Below, piece by piece: positions 9,657 to 19,063 of a stretch of 64,000 bases of DNA. Numbering within the stretch: position 1 is the first letter of the stretch; every line of letters starts with the position of its first letter. Source of the DNA: Methylogaea oryzae (GTDB lineage Bacteria; Pseudomonadota; Gammaproteobacteria; Methylococcales; Methylococcaceae). The stretch lies in the NCBI RefSeq assembly GCF_019669985.1, contig NZ_AP019782.1, forward strand, positions 488,501 through 552,500, given 5' to 3'. The notes under the pieces were generated by a model, which had not been told where the DNA came from, made no database searches, and saw only the letters and a program-made list of their open reading frames with translations. A program made the translations under genes and the position numbers.

Positions 9657-10589
9657 ATGCAAATCGTACTCGCCAATCCCCGTGGTTTTTGCGCCGGCGT
9701 GGACCGCGCCATCGAAATCGTGGAACGGGCCATCGAAGCCTTCGGCGCCCCCATCTACGTGCGCCACGAAGTGGTGCACAACCGCTACGTGGTGGACGGT
9801 TTGCGTGATCGCGGTGCGGTGTTCGTGGAAGAGCTGGACGAAGTGCCGGCCGACGCCACGGTGATTTTCAGCGCCCACGGCGTATCCAAAGAAATTCAGG
9901 AAGAGGCCAAGGAACGCAAGCTGCGGGTGTTCGACGCCACTTGCCCGCTGGTGACCAAGGTGCACATCGAAGTGCACCAGCACGCCGCGCAAGGCCGCGA
10001 GCTGATTTTCATCGGCCACGCCGGCCACCCGGAGGTGGAAGGCACCATGGGCCAATACGACAGCCCGCAAGGCGGCATCTACCTGGTGGAGTCGGTGGAC
10101 GACATCGCCAAGCTGGAAGTGAAGAATCCCGACAACCTGGCCTACGTGACGCAAACCACCCTGTCCATCGACGACACCCAAGGCATCGTCGACGCCCTGC
10201 GCGCCCGCTTCCCGAAAATCGTTGGCCCGCGCAAGGACGACATCTGCTACGCCACGCAGAACCGCCAGGACGCGGTGAAAAAGCTGGCGGCCGATTGCGA
10301 GCTGATCCTGGTGGTGGGCTCCAAAAACAGCTCCAACTCCAACCGCCTGCGGGAAATCGCCGAAAAACTCGGCCGCAAGGCCCACCTCATCGACGACGCC
10401 GACCAGATGCAGCGCGAATGGCTGGAAGGCGTGAACCACATCGGCGTGACCGCCGGCGCTTCCGCCCCGGAAATCCTGGTGAAGAACGTGGTGAGCCGCT
10501 TGCAGGAATGGGGCGGCCAGGGCGCTGCGGAAGTGCAGGGCATCGAGGAAAAAGTGGTGTTTTCCCTGCCGAAAGAACTGCGCGGCTGA
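9657..10589 (+). CDS. ispH: 4-hydroxy-3-methylbut-2-enyl diphosphate reductase
   Basis: A 310-residue iron-sulfur enzyme, the last step of the MEP isoprenoid pathway, giving IPP and DMAPP. The three cluster ligands C12 (NPRGFCAGV), C96 ([12 protein letters not shown]) and C197 ([10 protein letters not shown]) are all present, as are the catalytic E126 in GHPEVEGT and the substrate-binding SSNSNRL stretch. The ATG at 9657 gives the standard start [11 protein letters not shown]. The 59 bp upstream include a TAACCCACC half-site of the dispersed repeat. Confidence 0.98.
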   Translation: MQIVLANPRGFCAGVDRAIEIVERAIEAFGAPIYVRHEVVHNRYVVDGLRDRGAVFVEELDEVPADATVIFSAHGVSKEIQEEAKERKLRVFDATCPLVTKVHIEVHQHAAQGRELIFIGHAGHPEVEGTMGQYDSPQGGIYLVESVDDIAKLEVKNPDNLAYVTQTTLSIDDTQGIVDALRARFPKIVGPRKDDICYATQNRQDAVKKLAADCELILVVGSKNSSNSNRLREIAEKLGRKAHLIDDADQMQREWLEGVNHIGVTAGASAPEILVKNVVSRLQEWGGQGAAEVQGIEEKVVFSLPKELRG

Positions 10590-10604
10590 TTTTACTCCGC
10601 ACCG

Positions 10605-10632
10605 TTGCGGGAAAAGTAGCTTCTGCTAATAT
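10605..10632 (+). promoter_or_regulatory. Candidate sigma-70 promoter for the rhodanese-hslR pair
   Basis: TTGCGG (10605-10610) and TAATAT (10627-10632) are 16 bases apart, 35 bp before the rhodanese ATG. The -10 is good and the -35 fair. An inverted repeat CCGCA/TGCGG just upstream may end ispH transcription. Confidence 0.35.
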
Positions 10633-10666
10633 GCTGGCATCAGCAACCTGAACGGGAGACATAGCC

Positions 10667-11032
10667 ATGGCATTGACCGCAATGGACTTGGTGGCCGCCG
10701 CCAAGCAAAACATCCGTGAAATTTCCGTGGCCGACGCGCAAGGCCAGGCGGCCGGCATGCGCGTGCTGGACGTGCGCGAGCCGGCCGAATATGCCGCCGG
10801 CTGCCTGCCCGGCGCGGTGAACATCCCGCGCGGCGTGCTGGAGTTCAAGATCGACAACATTCCGGTTTTCAAGGACGACAAGCAAAGCCCCATCCTGGTG
10901 TACTGCCAAAGTGGCGGCCGCTCCGCCCTGGCGGCGGAAGCGTTGCAAAAGCTGGGCTACCAGCCGCTGAGCCTGGCCGGCGGTTTCGGCGCGTGGAAAG
11001 ACGCCGGCGGCGCCATCGCTACGCCGGCCTGA
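10667..11032 (+). CDS. Single-domain rhodanese-like sulfurtransferase
   Basis: A 121-residue cytoplasmic protein with one rhodanese domain. Such proteins carry persulfide sulfur on an active-site cysteine and pass it to acceptors. The catalytic loop is CQSGGR with C80 as nucleophile. VLDVREPAEYAAG and LPGAVNIPRG are the CH2A/B-type signatures. There is no signal peptide. It lies 5 bp before hslR and is probably cotranscribed. The physiological acceptor cannot be deduced. Confidence 0.9.
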   Translation: MALTAMDLVAAAKQNIREISVADAQGQAAGMRVLDVREPAEYAAGCLPGAVNIPRGVLEFKIDNIPVFKDDKQSPILVYCQSGGRSALAAEALQKLGYQPLSLAGGFGAWKDAGGAIATPA

Positions 11033-11037
11033 TTCCT

Positions 11038-11439
11038 ATGGCCCAGGCGGAAGCCGACAGCAAAATCCGCCTGGACAAATGGCTGTGGGCGGCGCGCTTT
11101 TTCAAGACGCGCCAGCTCGCCGCCGACGCCGTCAGCGGCGGCAAGGTCCACCTCAACGGCCAGCGCGCCAAGCCGAGCAAGGAAATCGCCGCCGGCGCCC
11201 GTTTGGTCATCCACAAAGACCAATACGAATGGGACGTCACCGTGACGGCCCTCATCGCCCAGCGCCGCCCCGCCAAGGAAGCCGCGCTGCTCTACGAAGA
11301 AACCCCGGAGAGCCTCGCCAAGCGCCAGCAACTGGCCCAGCAAAGACGCGACCAATGGGACTACGGCCTGCAATCGGAAAGCCGTCCCGACAAAAAAGAG
11401 CGTCGCCAAATCCACCGCTTCAAGCGGGCGGAGCGATAA
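11038..11439 (+). CDS. hslR: Heat-shock protein 15, S4-domain ribosome rescue factor
   Basis: A 133-residue RNA-binding protein homologous to Hsp15, which recognises 50S subunits carrying a stalled nascent chain-tRNA. The S4 domain is at about residues 9-70, with IRLDKWLWAARFFKTRQLA and the VHLNGQRAKPSKEI strand. A basic C-terminal tail (DKKERRQIHRFKRAER) is typical. The ATG at 11038 fits the family. The longer frame upstream lies inside the rhodanese gene. It converges on the next minus-strand gene with 24 bp between stops. Confidence 0.93.
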   Translation: MAQAEADSKIRLDKWLWAARFFKTRQLAADAVSGGKVHLNGQRAKPSKEIAAGARLVIHKDQYEWDVTVTALIAQRRPAKEAALLYEETPESLAKRQQLAQQRRDQWDYGLQSESRPDKKERRQIHRFKRAER

Positions 11440-11463
11440 GTCCGCACCGCCTACGGTTTCCGC

Positions 11464-12441
11464 TTACGCTTTCGGCAGCGGCTTCAGCGCCGAGCGGAAT
11501 TGCATGACCTTGTTCAGCACGTCGAACCAGAACGGCGCGCCGAAGGAGATGGCGATGGCGGAGATGAGCCAGCCGAAGAAAATTTCCACATAGGCAACGC
11601 AACGGTCTTTTTCGCCGGATTGTTTTTCGCCGGCTTTGGCTTCGCTCCGTTGCCAGCCGATGGGCAGTTTGAGGGACGCCAACGCCATCTGGGTGTCTTG
11701 GATTTGGTCTTGCAAGGCTTTTTCGTTTACCCCCGCCGTGGGCGCGGCCGGATTCTTGACCATGTAGGCGTCGGCATTGGCGACGATCTGGTTTCGCAGC
11801 GTGTCGTCGACCATCAAGGCCTGGGTGATGGCGAGGGTGTTGACGTTGAGGCACACCACCAGGACGGCGGCGATGATCAGCGACAGTTGTTGCGTATGCT
11901 TGCGGTACCAGCCGGACACCCGCTGGGTGCCGGTGTCGTACCAGGTTTCCAGTTGCTTGATGGCGGCGTTGTAGTCGTCCTTGGCTGCCGCCAGCAGGCT
12001 GGCGAGGGCGCGTTTTTGGCCGTCGTCCAGCAGGGTGGTGTTGGCGATGACGTGGGCGATGTCGTCCACGGTTTTAGGCGGCGCGGCGGGTTGGTCGCCG
12101 GTTTGCTTTTGGGCGATTTCGTCCAGCAGGGCGAGGACGAAGGTATTGGAAGGAATATATGAGGGCAGGTTGCTGGGCTTGAACATGCCGCCTTCCTTGG
12201 CGTCGTTTTGGTATAGGCCGTAGACCAGCGGATTGTTGTAAACGGCGTCCACCAGCGGTTTGGCGAGGCTGTCGTTGTTGTCGCCGGCCAGCAGTTCCAT
12301 CAGTCCCAGCCGCAGGAAGCGGCCGCGTTTTTTCAGCAGGATTTCCAGGTATTCGACGCTGGCGGTGCAGATCAGGCTGAGCAGCAGGTAGACGAAGGAC
12401 AGGCTGATGATGACGTCGAGGATGGCGGACAAGGCGTTCAT
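11464..12441 (-). CDS. Membrane protein of unknown function
   Basis: A 325-residue protein I do not recognise. It begins with a hydrophobic segment (ILDVIISLSFVYLLLSLICT, about residues 7-26), then a basic stretch LLKKRGRFLRLG. A soluble region of about 150 residues with long helices follows. There is a second membrane segment (LIIAAVLVVCLNVNTLAI, about 190-210) and a third near the C-terminus (IFFGWLISAIAISFGAPFWF, about 285-305). The start at 12441 precedes the first segment, and a longer frame to 12552 is proline-rich and unlikely. It converges with hslR. An upstream hairpin, GTAAGCC/GGCTTAC, is at 12604-12619. Confidence 0.7.
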   Translation of the reverse strand: MNALSAILDVIISLSFVYLLLSLICTASVEYLEILLKKRGRFLRLGLMELLAGDNNDSLAKPLVDAVYNNPLVYGLYQNDAKEGGMFKPSNLPSYIPSNTFVLALLDEIAQKQTGDQPAAPPKTVDDIAHVIANTTLLDDGQKRALASLLAAAKDDYNAAIKQLETWYDTGTQRVSGWYRKHTQQLSLIIAAVLVVCLNVNTLAITQALMVDDTLRNQIVANADAYMVKNPAAPTAGVNEKALQDQIQDTQMALASLKLPIGWQRSEAKAGEKQSGEKDRCVAYVEIFFGWLISAIAISFGAPFWFDVLNKVMQFRSALKPLPKA

Positions 12442-12603
12442 GCGTGACTCCCGGGGTTGCGGCGTTAGCGAGGATGGTCGGCAACGGGGGGAGTGGGCGG
12501 GGGCGCTTGGCCGTCCCTGGCGCTGGTTTTTCTTCCCTGTTACCAGCCGCATACGCTAGCGCCGGTCGGTGGTGGCCGGCAAGTCGGCCAAAGTTTACAC
12601 GGC

Positions 12604-12619
12604 GTAAGCCTTGGCTTAC
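12604..12619. repeat. Short perfect hairpin in the 248-bp space upstream of the membrane protein gene
   Basis: GTAAGCC-TT-GGCTTAC is a 7-bp palindrome with a two-base centre, lying between the end of the hemerythrin gene and the start of the 325-residue membrane protein gene. It could be an operator or a weak terminator for the hemerythrin transcript. There is no T tract. Nothing else stands out in this gap. Confidence 0.3.
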
Positions 12620-12689
12620 ATCGTTTGTCGGTGGGTCGGCGCTGGGCCTAGGATCATGGGACGGGCGCTTGGCGCGGCTGGCTTTCCGT

Positions 12690-13145
12690 TTAATCGGTAT
12701 GCGCGTGTTTCTGCCGATATTGGGCCGATGCCAGCAGAAACGCGGCCAGTTGCTTGTCGGTGTTGAGGATATGGTTGACCAGCCAGCCGTTGAGGAAGGC
12801 GAGCAACTCCGTTCGTGAAATCGGCTGCCCTTTTTTGAGGCTTTCCCGCGCGGCGACCACCTTGGCGGAAAATTCGCGATGTTGCCGCGTGTGGGTATCG
12901 GCGTCGCCGGGATGGTCCTGGCCGTAGCCGTATTCGTGCATCAATTCCTCTTCGGTTTCGAAGTGGTATAAGGCATAGCCGAGAAGGTCGTGGGTGATCT
13001 GCTCCAAAAACGCGGCGCCGACGTCGGTCGTCAGTTTGGCGTTGGCGTCGTTGAGGGTGTTGACGAGGATGCGGTGTTGCTCGTCGATGATGTCGATGCC
13101 GGTGACGAGCGTGTTGTCCCAAATGATGGGGTCATGGTCGGCCAT
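12690..13145 (-). CDS. Bacteriohemerythrin
   Basis: A 151-residue single-domain oxygen-binding protein with a non-heme di-iron centre. All seven ligands are visible: H24, H61 and E65 (HFETE), H85 and H89 (HTRQH), H125 and D130 (HILNTD). Such proteins store or deliver oxygen or act as sensors, and in methane oxidisers they have been linked to oxygen supply. The ATG at 13145 gives MADHDPIIWDNTLVTGIDII, the normal start. It lies 19 bp after the PAS-GGDEF-EAL-CZB gene on the same strand, so the two are probably cotranscribed. Confidence 0.95.
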   Translation of the reverse strand: MADHDPIIWDNTLVTGIDIIDEQHRILVNTLNDANAKLTTDVGAAFLEQITHDLLGYALYHFETEEELMHEYGYGQDHPGDADTHTRQHREFSAKVVAARESLKKGQPISRTELLAFLNGWLVNHILNTDKQLAAFLLASAQYRQKHAHTD

Positions 13146-13164
13146 GGTTCGGTTCCCTTCTGTT

Positions 13165-15501
13165 TCAATCGGGGCTTTTGCCCCGCAATTCATCGGCCAG
13201 CACGACGCGAAGCCGCCGCAGGAGCGCGATCAAGTCGAGTTGTTGCGTCAGCAAATGGTTTTCTTCGGCAAGGGCCTCGCTGGCTTGGCCGGCTTGCCGG
13301 TATTCGCTCAAACGCAGCGCGCTTTCGTGTATGTTCCGGTGTACCGCGTCGATGGCCTGGAACTCGCTTAAATTGCGGAAGCGGCGCATGCCTTCCCGAT
13401 AATACCAGCAGCCGAAACGGCATTGCCGGTGATCCGCCAGCGATTCGCGCTCTTGCTCCTGGTTGTGTTGGGGATTGCTGCGTTGGGCGACGACTTGTTC
13501 GATCCAGTGGCGATGGTTGGCTTCCGCCAGCAGCAGTTCGAAATAATCCCGCGAGGGGCGCGACGCGCCGGCCAGTTCCCACAGGGGATCGGGCGTGAAA
13601 GCCTTGAGCCATACCGGCATGCGTTCCGCCGGCATGGGGCGGGCGAGGGCGTAACCCTGCATGACATCGCAGCCTAGCCCCATCAGCATGAAAACGTGAT
13701 CGATGCTTTCCACGCCTTCGGCGATCACGCCGCGCCGGAAGGAGGCCGCCAAGCCGATGACGCCCTCCACGATGGCGAGGTCGCCCGGGTCGTCGAGCAT
13801 GCCGAACACGAAATTTTGGTCGATTTTCAGGATGTCGGCGGCGAGGCGTTTCAAGTGCACCAGCGAGGAAAAGCCGGTGCCGAAATCGTCCAGCGCGATG
13901 CCGATGCCCATGGCTTGGCAAGCGCGGATGGCGTCCGCCACGGCGTTGACGTCCTCCAGCGCCGCCGTTTCGACGATTTCCAGCTCCAGCCGGCCGACGA
14001 CGTCCGCGCCGTGCTGGGCGAGCAGTTCCCGCAGGCGTTGCGTGAATTCCTTTTGATGCAGTTGGCGGGCGGAAATATTGACGCTGATTTTAAGGTCGAA
14101 GCCGTCGTCGAGCCATTCGCGCAATTGCCGCGACGCTTCCTGTATCACCCATTCGCCCAGTTCGACGATCAGGTCGTCGTGCTCCAGCAGCGGTATGAAC
14201 TCGGACGGTCCCAGCAGGCCCAGTATCGGGTGGTTCCAGCGCACCAAGGCTTCGGCGCCCACCGCTTTGCCGCGGCGGCAATCGACCTGGGGTTGGTAAT
14301 AAAGAACGAACTGTCCGGCGTTCAGCGCCTTGCCGATTTTTTTGAGGGTGCTTTGTTTGGCGTGTTGGCGCTGATCGATGCTGGGATCGAAGATGTGATA
14401 GCGGTTTTTGCCGGCCTGTTTCGCCTCGTACATGGATTGGTCGGCGTGGCGCAACAGCAGGTCGGGAGCGCTGCCGTCGCTGGGATAGAGGGTAACGCCG
14501 ATGCTGGCGGAGACTTTGGCGCTCTGTCCGGCCACTTGGTAGGGATTGGCCACCAGGCTGACGATGCGGCCGAGGGTTTGCTCGCACGCGCCGTTCGTCT
14601 GGAAGCCGCCGAGCAGCAGGGCGAACTCGTCCCCGCCGAGGCGAGCGGCGGTGTCTTCCTGGCGGATGCAATCCAATAGGCGTTGCGCCACTTCGCGCAG
14701 CAGTTGGTCGCCGGCGTGATGGCCCAGACTGTCGTTGACGGCCTTGAAGCCGTCCAGGTCGAGCATGCAGACGGCGATCAGCTCGCCGGTGCGGCGTGCG
14801 CGCGCCAGGGTTTGGCGCATGCGGTCGGCCAGCAGCATGCGGTTGGGCAGTTGGGTCAGCGGGTCGAAAAACGCCAGATTGCGGATTTCGTCTTCCGCCG
14901 ATTTTCGCGCGGTGATGTCGGTCAGCGTGCCGACATAGTGGCTGGTGGTGCCGGTGGCGTCGTAAACCGCCGTGATGGTGAGCCATTCCGGGTAAATTTC
15001 GCCGTTTTTGCGCCGGTTCCAGACTTCCCCTTGCCAGCTTCCCGTGTCGGCGATGCTTTGCCACATGGCTTTGTAAAAGGCCGCGTCGTGGCGTCCCGAT
15101 TTGAGCAGGTTCATTTTCCTGCCGATGGCTTCCTCGGCCGTATAGCCGGTGATGTCGGTGAAGGCCTGGTTGACCCGGAGGATCACGCAGTCGGCATCGG
15201 TGATGATCATGCCTTCCTGGGATTCGAAGGCGGTGGCGGCGACGCGCAGTTCCAGTTCGGCGCGCTTGAGCGCCTTGATGTGCATCGCCATAGGGCGAAA
15301 CACGAAAAAGTACAGGGTGGGGAAAACCAGGATCACCAGCGTCGTCGCGTCAATCAGAGCCTCGACGATGGGGTTGAGGGGCGGGATGTGCATAAGCAGC
15401 AGCATCACCGCGATTTCACCGAAAAAAATGGAACCCACCAGCGCCAAAGCCAGGTAGGTTCGCTCCTGTTTGGTAGTCAACAGTTTGGGACTAATTGTCA
15501 T
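13165..15501 (-). CDS. Membrane PAS-GGDEF-EAL protein with C-terminal CZB zinc-binding domain
   Basis: A 778-residue cyclic-di-GMP enzyme. Two N-terminal membrane segments (about 16-37 and 48-70) are followed by PAS (about 82-205), GGDEF (about 210-370), EAL (about 385-635) and a C-terminal helical domain (about 655-770). The cyclase motif RLGGDEFALL is intact, with the RQED inhibitory site upstream. The phosphodiesterase motifs EALVRWNHP and DDFGTGFSSL are intact, so both activities are possible. The tail carries HRHWIEQV, QCRFGCWYYREG and HRNIHES, matching the chemoreceptor zinc-binding (CZB) pattern. CZB is known to control the cyclase DgcZ by zinc, but here it is attached after EAL. The ATG at 15501 begins just before the first membrane helix. 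Confidence 0.88.
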   Translation of the reverse strand: MTISPKLLTTKQERTYLALALVGSIFFGEIAVMLLLMHIPPLNPIVEALIDATTLVILVFPTLYFFVFRPMAMHIKALKRAELELRVAATAFESQEGMIITDADCVILRVNQAFTDITGYTAEEAIGRKMNLLKSGRHDAAFYKAMWQSIADTGSWQGEVWNRRKNGEIYPEWLTITAVYDATGTTSHYVGTLTDITARKSAEDEIRNLAFFDPLTQLPNRMLLADRMRQTLARARRTGELIAVCMLDLDGFKAVNDSLGHHAGDQLLREVAQRLLDCIRQEDTAARLGGDEFALLLGGFQTNGACEQTLGRIVSLVANPYQVAGQSAKVSASIGVTLYPSDGSAPDLLLRHADQSMYEAKQAGKNRYHIFDPSIDQRQHAKQSTLKKIGKALNAGQFVLYYQPQVDCRRGKAVGAEALVRWNHPILGLLGPSEFIPLLEHDDLIVELGEWVIQEASRQLREWLDDGFDLKISVNISARQLHQKEFTQRLRELLAQHGADVVGRLELEIVETAALEDVNAVADAIRACQAMGIGIALDDFGTGFSSLVHLKRLAADILKIDQNFVFGMLDDPGDLAIVEGVIGLAASFRRGVIAEGVESIDHVFMLMGLGCDVMQGYALARPMPAERMPVWLKAFTPDPLWELAGASRPSRDYFELLLAEANHRHWIEQVVAQRSNPQHNQEQERESLADHRQCRFGCWYYREGMRRFRNLSEFQAIDAVHRNIHESALRLSEYRQAGQASEALAEENHLLTQQLDLIALLRRLRVVLADELRGKSPD

Positions 15502-15671
15502 CGGGCATTCGATACGGGGTGGTCGGGGGGCATGGCCGCCGGTGGCGACCATGTCTGGCAGACGCTTCATGCGACGGGCAATGACGGTTCCAAGCAAGCG
15601 TTCGCTACTCTGCGATACGGAAAGCGGCGCGCGAAGCCGCAGCCGCCCCGCCATAGGCCGGCTCGCGTTCG

Positions 15672-17819
15672 TTAAAATTCGATAAATTCACCTGCGGGTT
15701 GCTGCGGCAGGGGATCCTTACTATCCAGTTTAGACTCGAATAGACGGAATTCTCCGATCAGCGCCCGCATTCGCTCCGAGGTTTGCAGCAAGTCCTTGGA
15801 AAGCTGGAAGGCCTGTTGCGCCACCGTGGTGTTTTGTTCCACCAGCTGGGCGACGTCCATCATGCTGGAAGCCACGATTTCTCCGGCCTTTGCCTGCTCG
15901 CCGGCGGCCTCGGAAATGCGTTGCGACATTTCGGAGACTTCCTTGCTGGCGGCGGTGATTTGGTCCAGCTCGTCGACGCTGGCCCGCATCATAGACACGC
16001 CTTCGTCCACTTCGCTCACGGCCGAGTTCATAGAGCTTACCGCACTGCCGGCGATGCTGCGGATTTCCGTTACCAAGGCGGTAATGTCCGCGGTGCTGCC
16101 GGCGGTGCTGATGGCGAGCTTGCGCACTTCGTCCGCCACCACGGCGAACCCCCGCCCGGATTCTCCGGCCCTGGCCGCTTCGATGGCGGCGTTGAGCGCC
16201 AGCAGATTGGTCTGGTCGGCAATTTCCTTGATGGCGCCGGTCATGTCGCCGATCTTCTGGATGCTCTGGCTCAGGGCGCCGATAATCCGGCTGGAATCGT
16301 TGACGGTGCCGACCACTCGCATATTGGCCGCCATCCCTTGGGACATGCTGGCATTGCAGGCCGCCACCAGTTGCCGGGAGTCGCCGGCGGCGTCCGCGGT
16401 GCAGCGCGCGCTATGCGCCACTTCGACCACGGCCTGGGTGAACTGCTCGGTGGTGGCGACCACACTCTCCACCTGCCGCTGCTGATTCTGGGACTGCATG
16501 GTCACCAGGAACATTTGCGCGTCCAAATCGGCGCCGTTCTGCCGCAACGCCGCCACCGCATCGCGGATGTTGTCCAGCATGACCTTGATGCTGGTTTGCA
16601 TGACCGCCAGCGAGCCGTAAATGTCGCCGAACTCGTCGCGCCGGGAAATGTCGATTCGATCGGTCAAAATGCCTTCAGCCATGCGGTTGAAATAAGCGAC
16701 GACCTCTTCTATCGGCCGCATGATCGCCCGCAGCTGCCCCAGCGACAAAGCCAGCGAGATCAGCAGGCCGCCCAAAGCGATTCCTCCTAGTCCGTAAACC
16801 GCGCTGTGGTAGCTCTTGGCCGATTCCTCCCGCCGCTGCTCCATCGTTTGAAGTATGTGCCGGCGCAACACCTGGCCTTTGGCTTTGGCCTCCTCGTAAA
16901 GGAGGAACAGCTTGCCTTCCATCAGCTCCGACGCGACCTGGTACTGCCCGGCCTCGAGCGACGCCTTGGCCGGCAACAAGGCGTCGCGGATATAGGATTC
17001 TCCGGTCGCCTGAAACGCCGCCACCAACGCCTGGGCCTCGGCATCGTCGAGGGCTTTCCGCAAAACGCCGTGGGCGGCGCGAATCCCCTCGATTTTGTCG
17101 TCGATCTTGTCCGTATGCTGGGACAAAGGGTGATCGTGCTGCTTCGCCGCAGCGCCCGCCGGATCGTGCATGACGCCCAACGCGACGTGCTTGTAGGCGG
17201 CATCCATTTGCGCCAGGGCATCCTGTACCGCATACAGCGGTTCCGCCTGCTGTTCATACGCCTCCAGCAAAAAGCGATTGCCTTGCCGGATGCCGCTGAA
17301 TCCCACCCAGGCGATGAGCGCCATCACCACGGCCGCAACGGCCACCACCGCGCCGATGCGCGCCTTCAACGTGCCCGACACCCCGGCCTTCGCTTTCGGC
17401 AAAGGCCGGTTGGACTGGTTCAGTTGGCGATAAAGCGCCTCGGCCGCCTGGATGTCCTTGCGCGCCGGCTCGGAGCGCACCGACATATAGCCGACGATCT
17501 CGCCGTTTTGCCGCGTGGGGATGACGAACGCATCCACCCAATAAAAATCGCCGTCTTTCGTCCGGTTTTTCACCAAACCTTGCCAGGGCTTTCCCGCTTT
17601 TACCGTGCGCCATAAGTCCCCGAAAGCTTGGGGCGGCATGTCGGGATGCCGGACGATATTGTGGCTTTGGCCGATTAGTTCTTTACGGGAAAAGCCGCTG
17701 ATTTTTACGAACGCATCGTTGGCATAAACGATGATTCCTTTTTCGTCCGTTTTGGATACGAGATACTGTTCTTTCGGAAAAGGCGCTTCTTTGTCCGTTA
17801 CGGGAAGATTTTTTCTCAT
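15672..17819 (-). CDS. Aer-like methyl-accepting chemotaxis protein with N-terminal PAS
   Basis: A 715-residue receptor. The N-terminal PAS (about residues 10-125) resembles the FAD-binding energy sensor of Aer, with [10 protein letters not shown]-like sequence [17 protein letters not shown] and the [16 protein letters not shown] strand. A membrane helix (about 170-190), a four-helix-bundle-like segment, a second membrane helix (about 345-365) and a HAMP linker follow. The C-terminal signalling hairpin contains [20 protein letters not shown], the conserved tip. Unlike E. coli Aer it has an extracytoplasmic bundle, so it may integrate internal redox with an external cue. No other che genes are in the window. 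The ATG at 17819 is preferred to one six codons upstream because PAS receptors of this type start MRKN. Confidence 0.92.
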   Translation of the reverse strand: MRKNLPVTDKEAPFPKEQYLVSKTDEKGIIVYANDAFVKISGFSRKELIGQSHNIVRHPDMPPQAFGDLWRTVKAGKPWQGLVKNRTKDGDFYWVDAFVIPTRQNGEIVGYMSVRSEPARKDIQAAEALYRQLNQSNRPLPKAKAGVSGTLKARIGAVVAVAAVVMALIAWVGFSGIRQGNRFLLEAYEQQAEPLYAVQDALAQMDAAYKHVALGVMHDPAGAAAKQHDHPLSQHTDKIDDKIEGIRAAHGVLRKALDDAEAQALVAAFQATGESYIRDALLPAKASLEAGQYQVASELMEGKLFLLYEEAKAKGQVLRRHILQTMEQRREESAKSYHSAVYGLGGIALGGLLISLALSLGQLRAIMRPIEEVVAYFNRMAEGILTDRIDISRRDEFGDIYGSLAVMQTSIKVMLDNIRDAVAALRQNGADLDAQMFLVTMQSQNQQRQVESVVATTEQFTQAVVEVAHSARCTADAAGDSRQLVAACNASMSQGMAANMRVVGTVNDSSRIIGALSQSIQKIGDMTGAIKEIADQTNLLALNAAIEAARAGESGRGFAVVADEVRKLAISTAGSTADITALVTEIRSIAGSAVSSMNSAVSEVDEGVSMMRASVDELDQITAASKEVSEMSQRISEAAGEQAKAGEIVASSMMDVAQLVEQNTTVAQQAFQLSKDLLQTSERMRALIGEFRLFESKLDSKDPLPQQPAGEFIEF

Positions 17820-17967
17820 GCGTAATACCGTTGCCAAGCCTCAGTGTGGCTTTTTAAGCCGCTTTCCTCGGCGACGGATTCATCCGCCGCCAAAGCCATA
17901 CCAACGTCTAAAAAGTTTCCAGCGAACCGACGAAACGCGATGGAACCGCACAAGCCGGGCAACCGTT

Positions 17968-19062
17968 TCATCGGGGGCGTTTCGTCGGGACTCGGTGAAC
18001 ATATCCAGGTTCGCGGTGTCTTGCCCATAGGGCGATCGCTTTTTCCAAATGCGCCATGAACAATCCAATAACGGCGGGATCGAAATGGGTGCCGGCATTG
18101 TTCCTCAAATAGGCCACGGCCCGCTCCACCGGCCAGGCTGGCCGGTATAGCCGCGGCGACGTTAGCGCATCGAACACGTCGGCCACGGCGACGATGCGGG
18201 CGGCCAGGGGAATCGCCTCGCCCGCCAGCCGGCGCGGATAACCGCCGCCATCCCATTTTTCGTGATGGTTCAAGGCGATCGCGTGGGCCATACGCAACAA
18301 GTCCGAATCGCCGTCCTCGAGAATGTAGGCGCCGATGGCCGCGTGGTTTTTCATAATGGCCCATTCGTGCGGCTCGAATTTCCCCGGCTTGAACAAAACG
18401 GTGTCGGGAATGCCGATGTTCCCGATGTCGTGCATGGAACTGGCGTGCCACATTAGTTCGCAATCGGCGCTGCTCCATCCGGCGGCCTCGGCCAATAGCG
18501 CCGAATACTCGCCGATACGGGCAATGCTCGGGCCGGCTCGGCTGTCGCGATACCCTACGGCTCGTCCCAGACGGTGCACCACCTGCAAGGCAGATCGGGA
18601 CACGTCCTCGGTGCGGCCCCGCATGCTTGCCTCCAGCACCGCTTTCTGGGCATGGAGCGAGCGGTGAGCCAATTGCGCCGCCAGCAGATTGCGTACCCGC
18701 AGCAGCAGGGCAACCCCGTCGAAAGGCTTGGCGACCAAATCGCTGGCGCCGGCAGCCAATGCCTGGACCAAATCGTTCTCGCCGCGCCGGCCCGCCAGCA
18801 TCACGATAGGGGGCGACAGGGGATCGCGTAGCGCCTTGATCTGCCGCATGACTTCAAAACCGTCGCGATGACGCAGGTGGATCGCCAGCAATATCAGGTC
18901 CGGGCGCGCTTCCTGGTAGCGGTCCAGCACTTGGCGCGAATCCGCTATCAAAACAATCCGGCCGTAACCTTCCTCCGTCAGCATTTCCTCCAGCCGCCGC
19001 AAATTGGCGGCCTTGTCGTCGACAATGAAAATTCGGGCTTTACCGGGAGCCAAATCGCTCAT
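17968..19062 (-). CDS. Response-regulator-like HD-GYP protein with a receiver lacking the phosphoacceptor Asp
   Basis: A 364-residue protein of REC (about 9-125) plus HD-GYP (about 170-340). HD-GYP domains hydrolyse cyclic-di-GMP to pGpG or GMP. The metal-binding motifs SMHDIGNIGIPD and HHEKWDGGGYPRRLAGE are complete, so activity is expected. In REC the acidic pair DD is present (IFIVDDKAAN), but the phosphoacceptor position reads LLAIHLRHRDG with alanine at residue 60 (codon GCG at 18883-18885). Normal aspartyl phosphorylation is therefore impossible. The gene starts 1 bp after the globin-coupled cyclase gene, pairing a hydrolase with a synthase. The start at 19062 is set by that junction; a longer frame would lie inside the upstream gene. 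Confidence 0.9.
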   Translation of the reverse strand: MSDLAPGKARIFIVDDKAANLRRLEEMLTEEGYGRIVLIADSRQVLDRYQEARPDLILLAIHLRHRDGFEVMRQIKALRDPLSPPIVMLAGRRGENDLVQALAAGASDLVAKPFDGVALLLRVRNLLAAQLAHRSLHAQKAVLEASMRGRTEDVSRSALQVVHRLGRAVGYRDSRAGPSIARIGEYSALLAEAAGWSSADCELMWHASSMHDIGNIGIPDTVLFKPGKFEPHEWAIMKNHAAIGAYILEDGDSDLLRMAHAIALNHHEKWDGGGYPRRLAGEAIPLAARIVAVADVFDALTSPRLYRPAWPVERAVAYLRNNAGTHFDPAVIGLFMAHLEKAIALWARHREPGYVHRVPTKRPR

Positions 19063-19063
19063 T

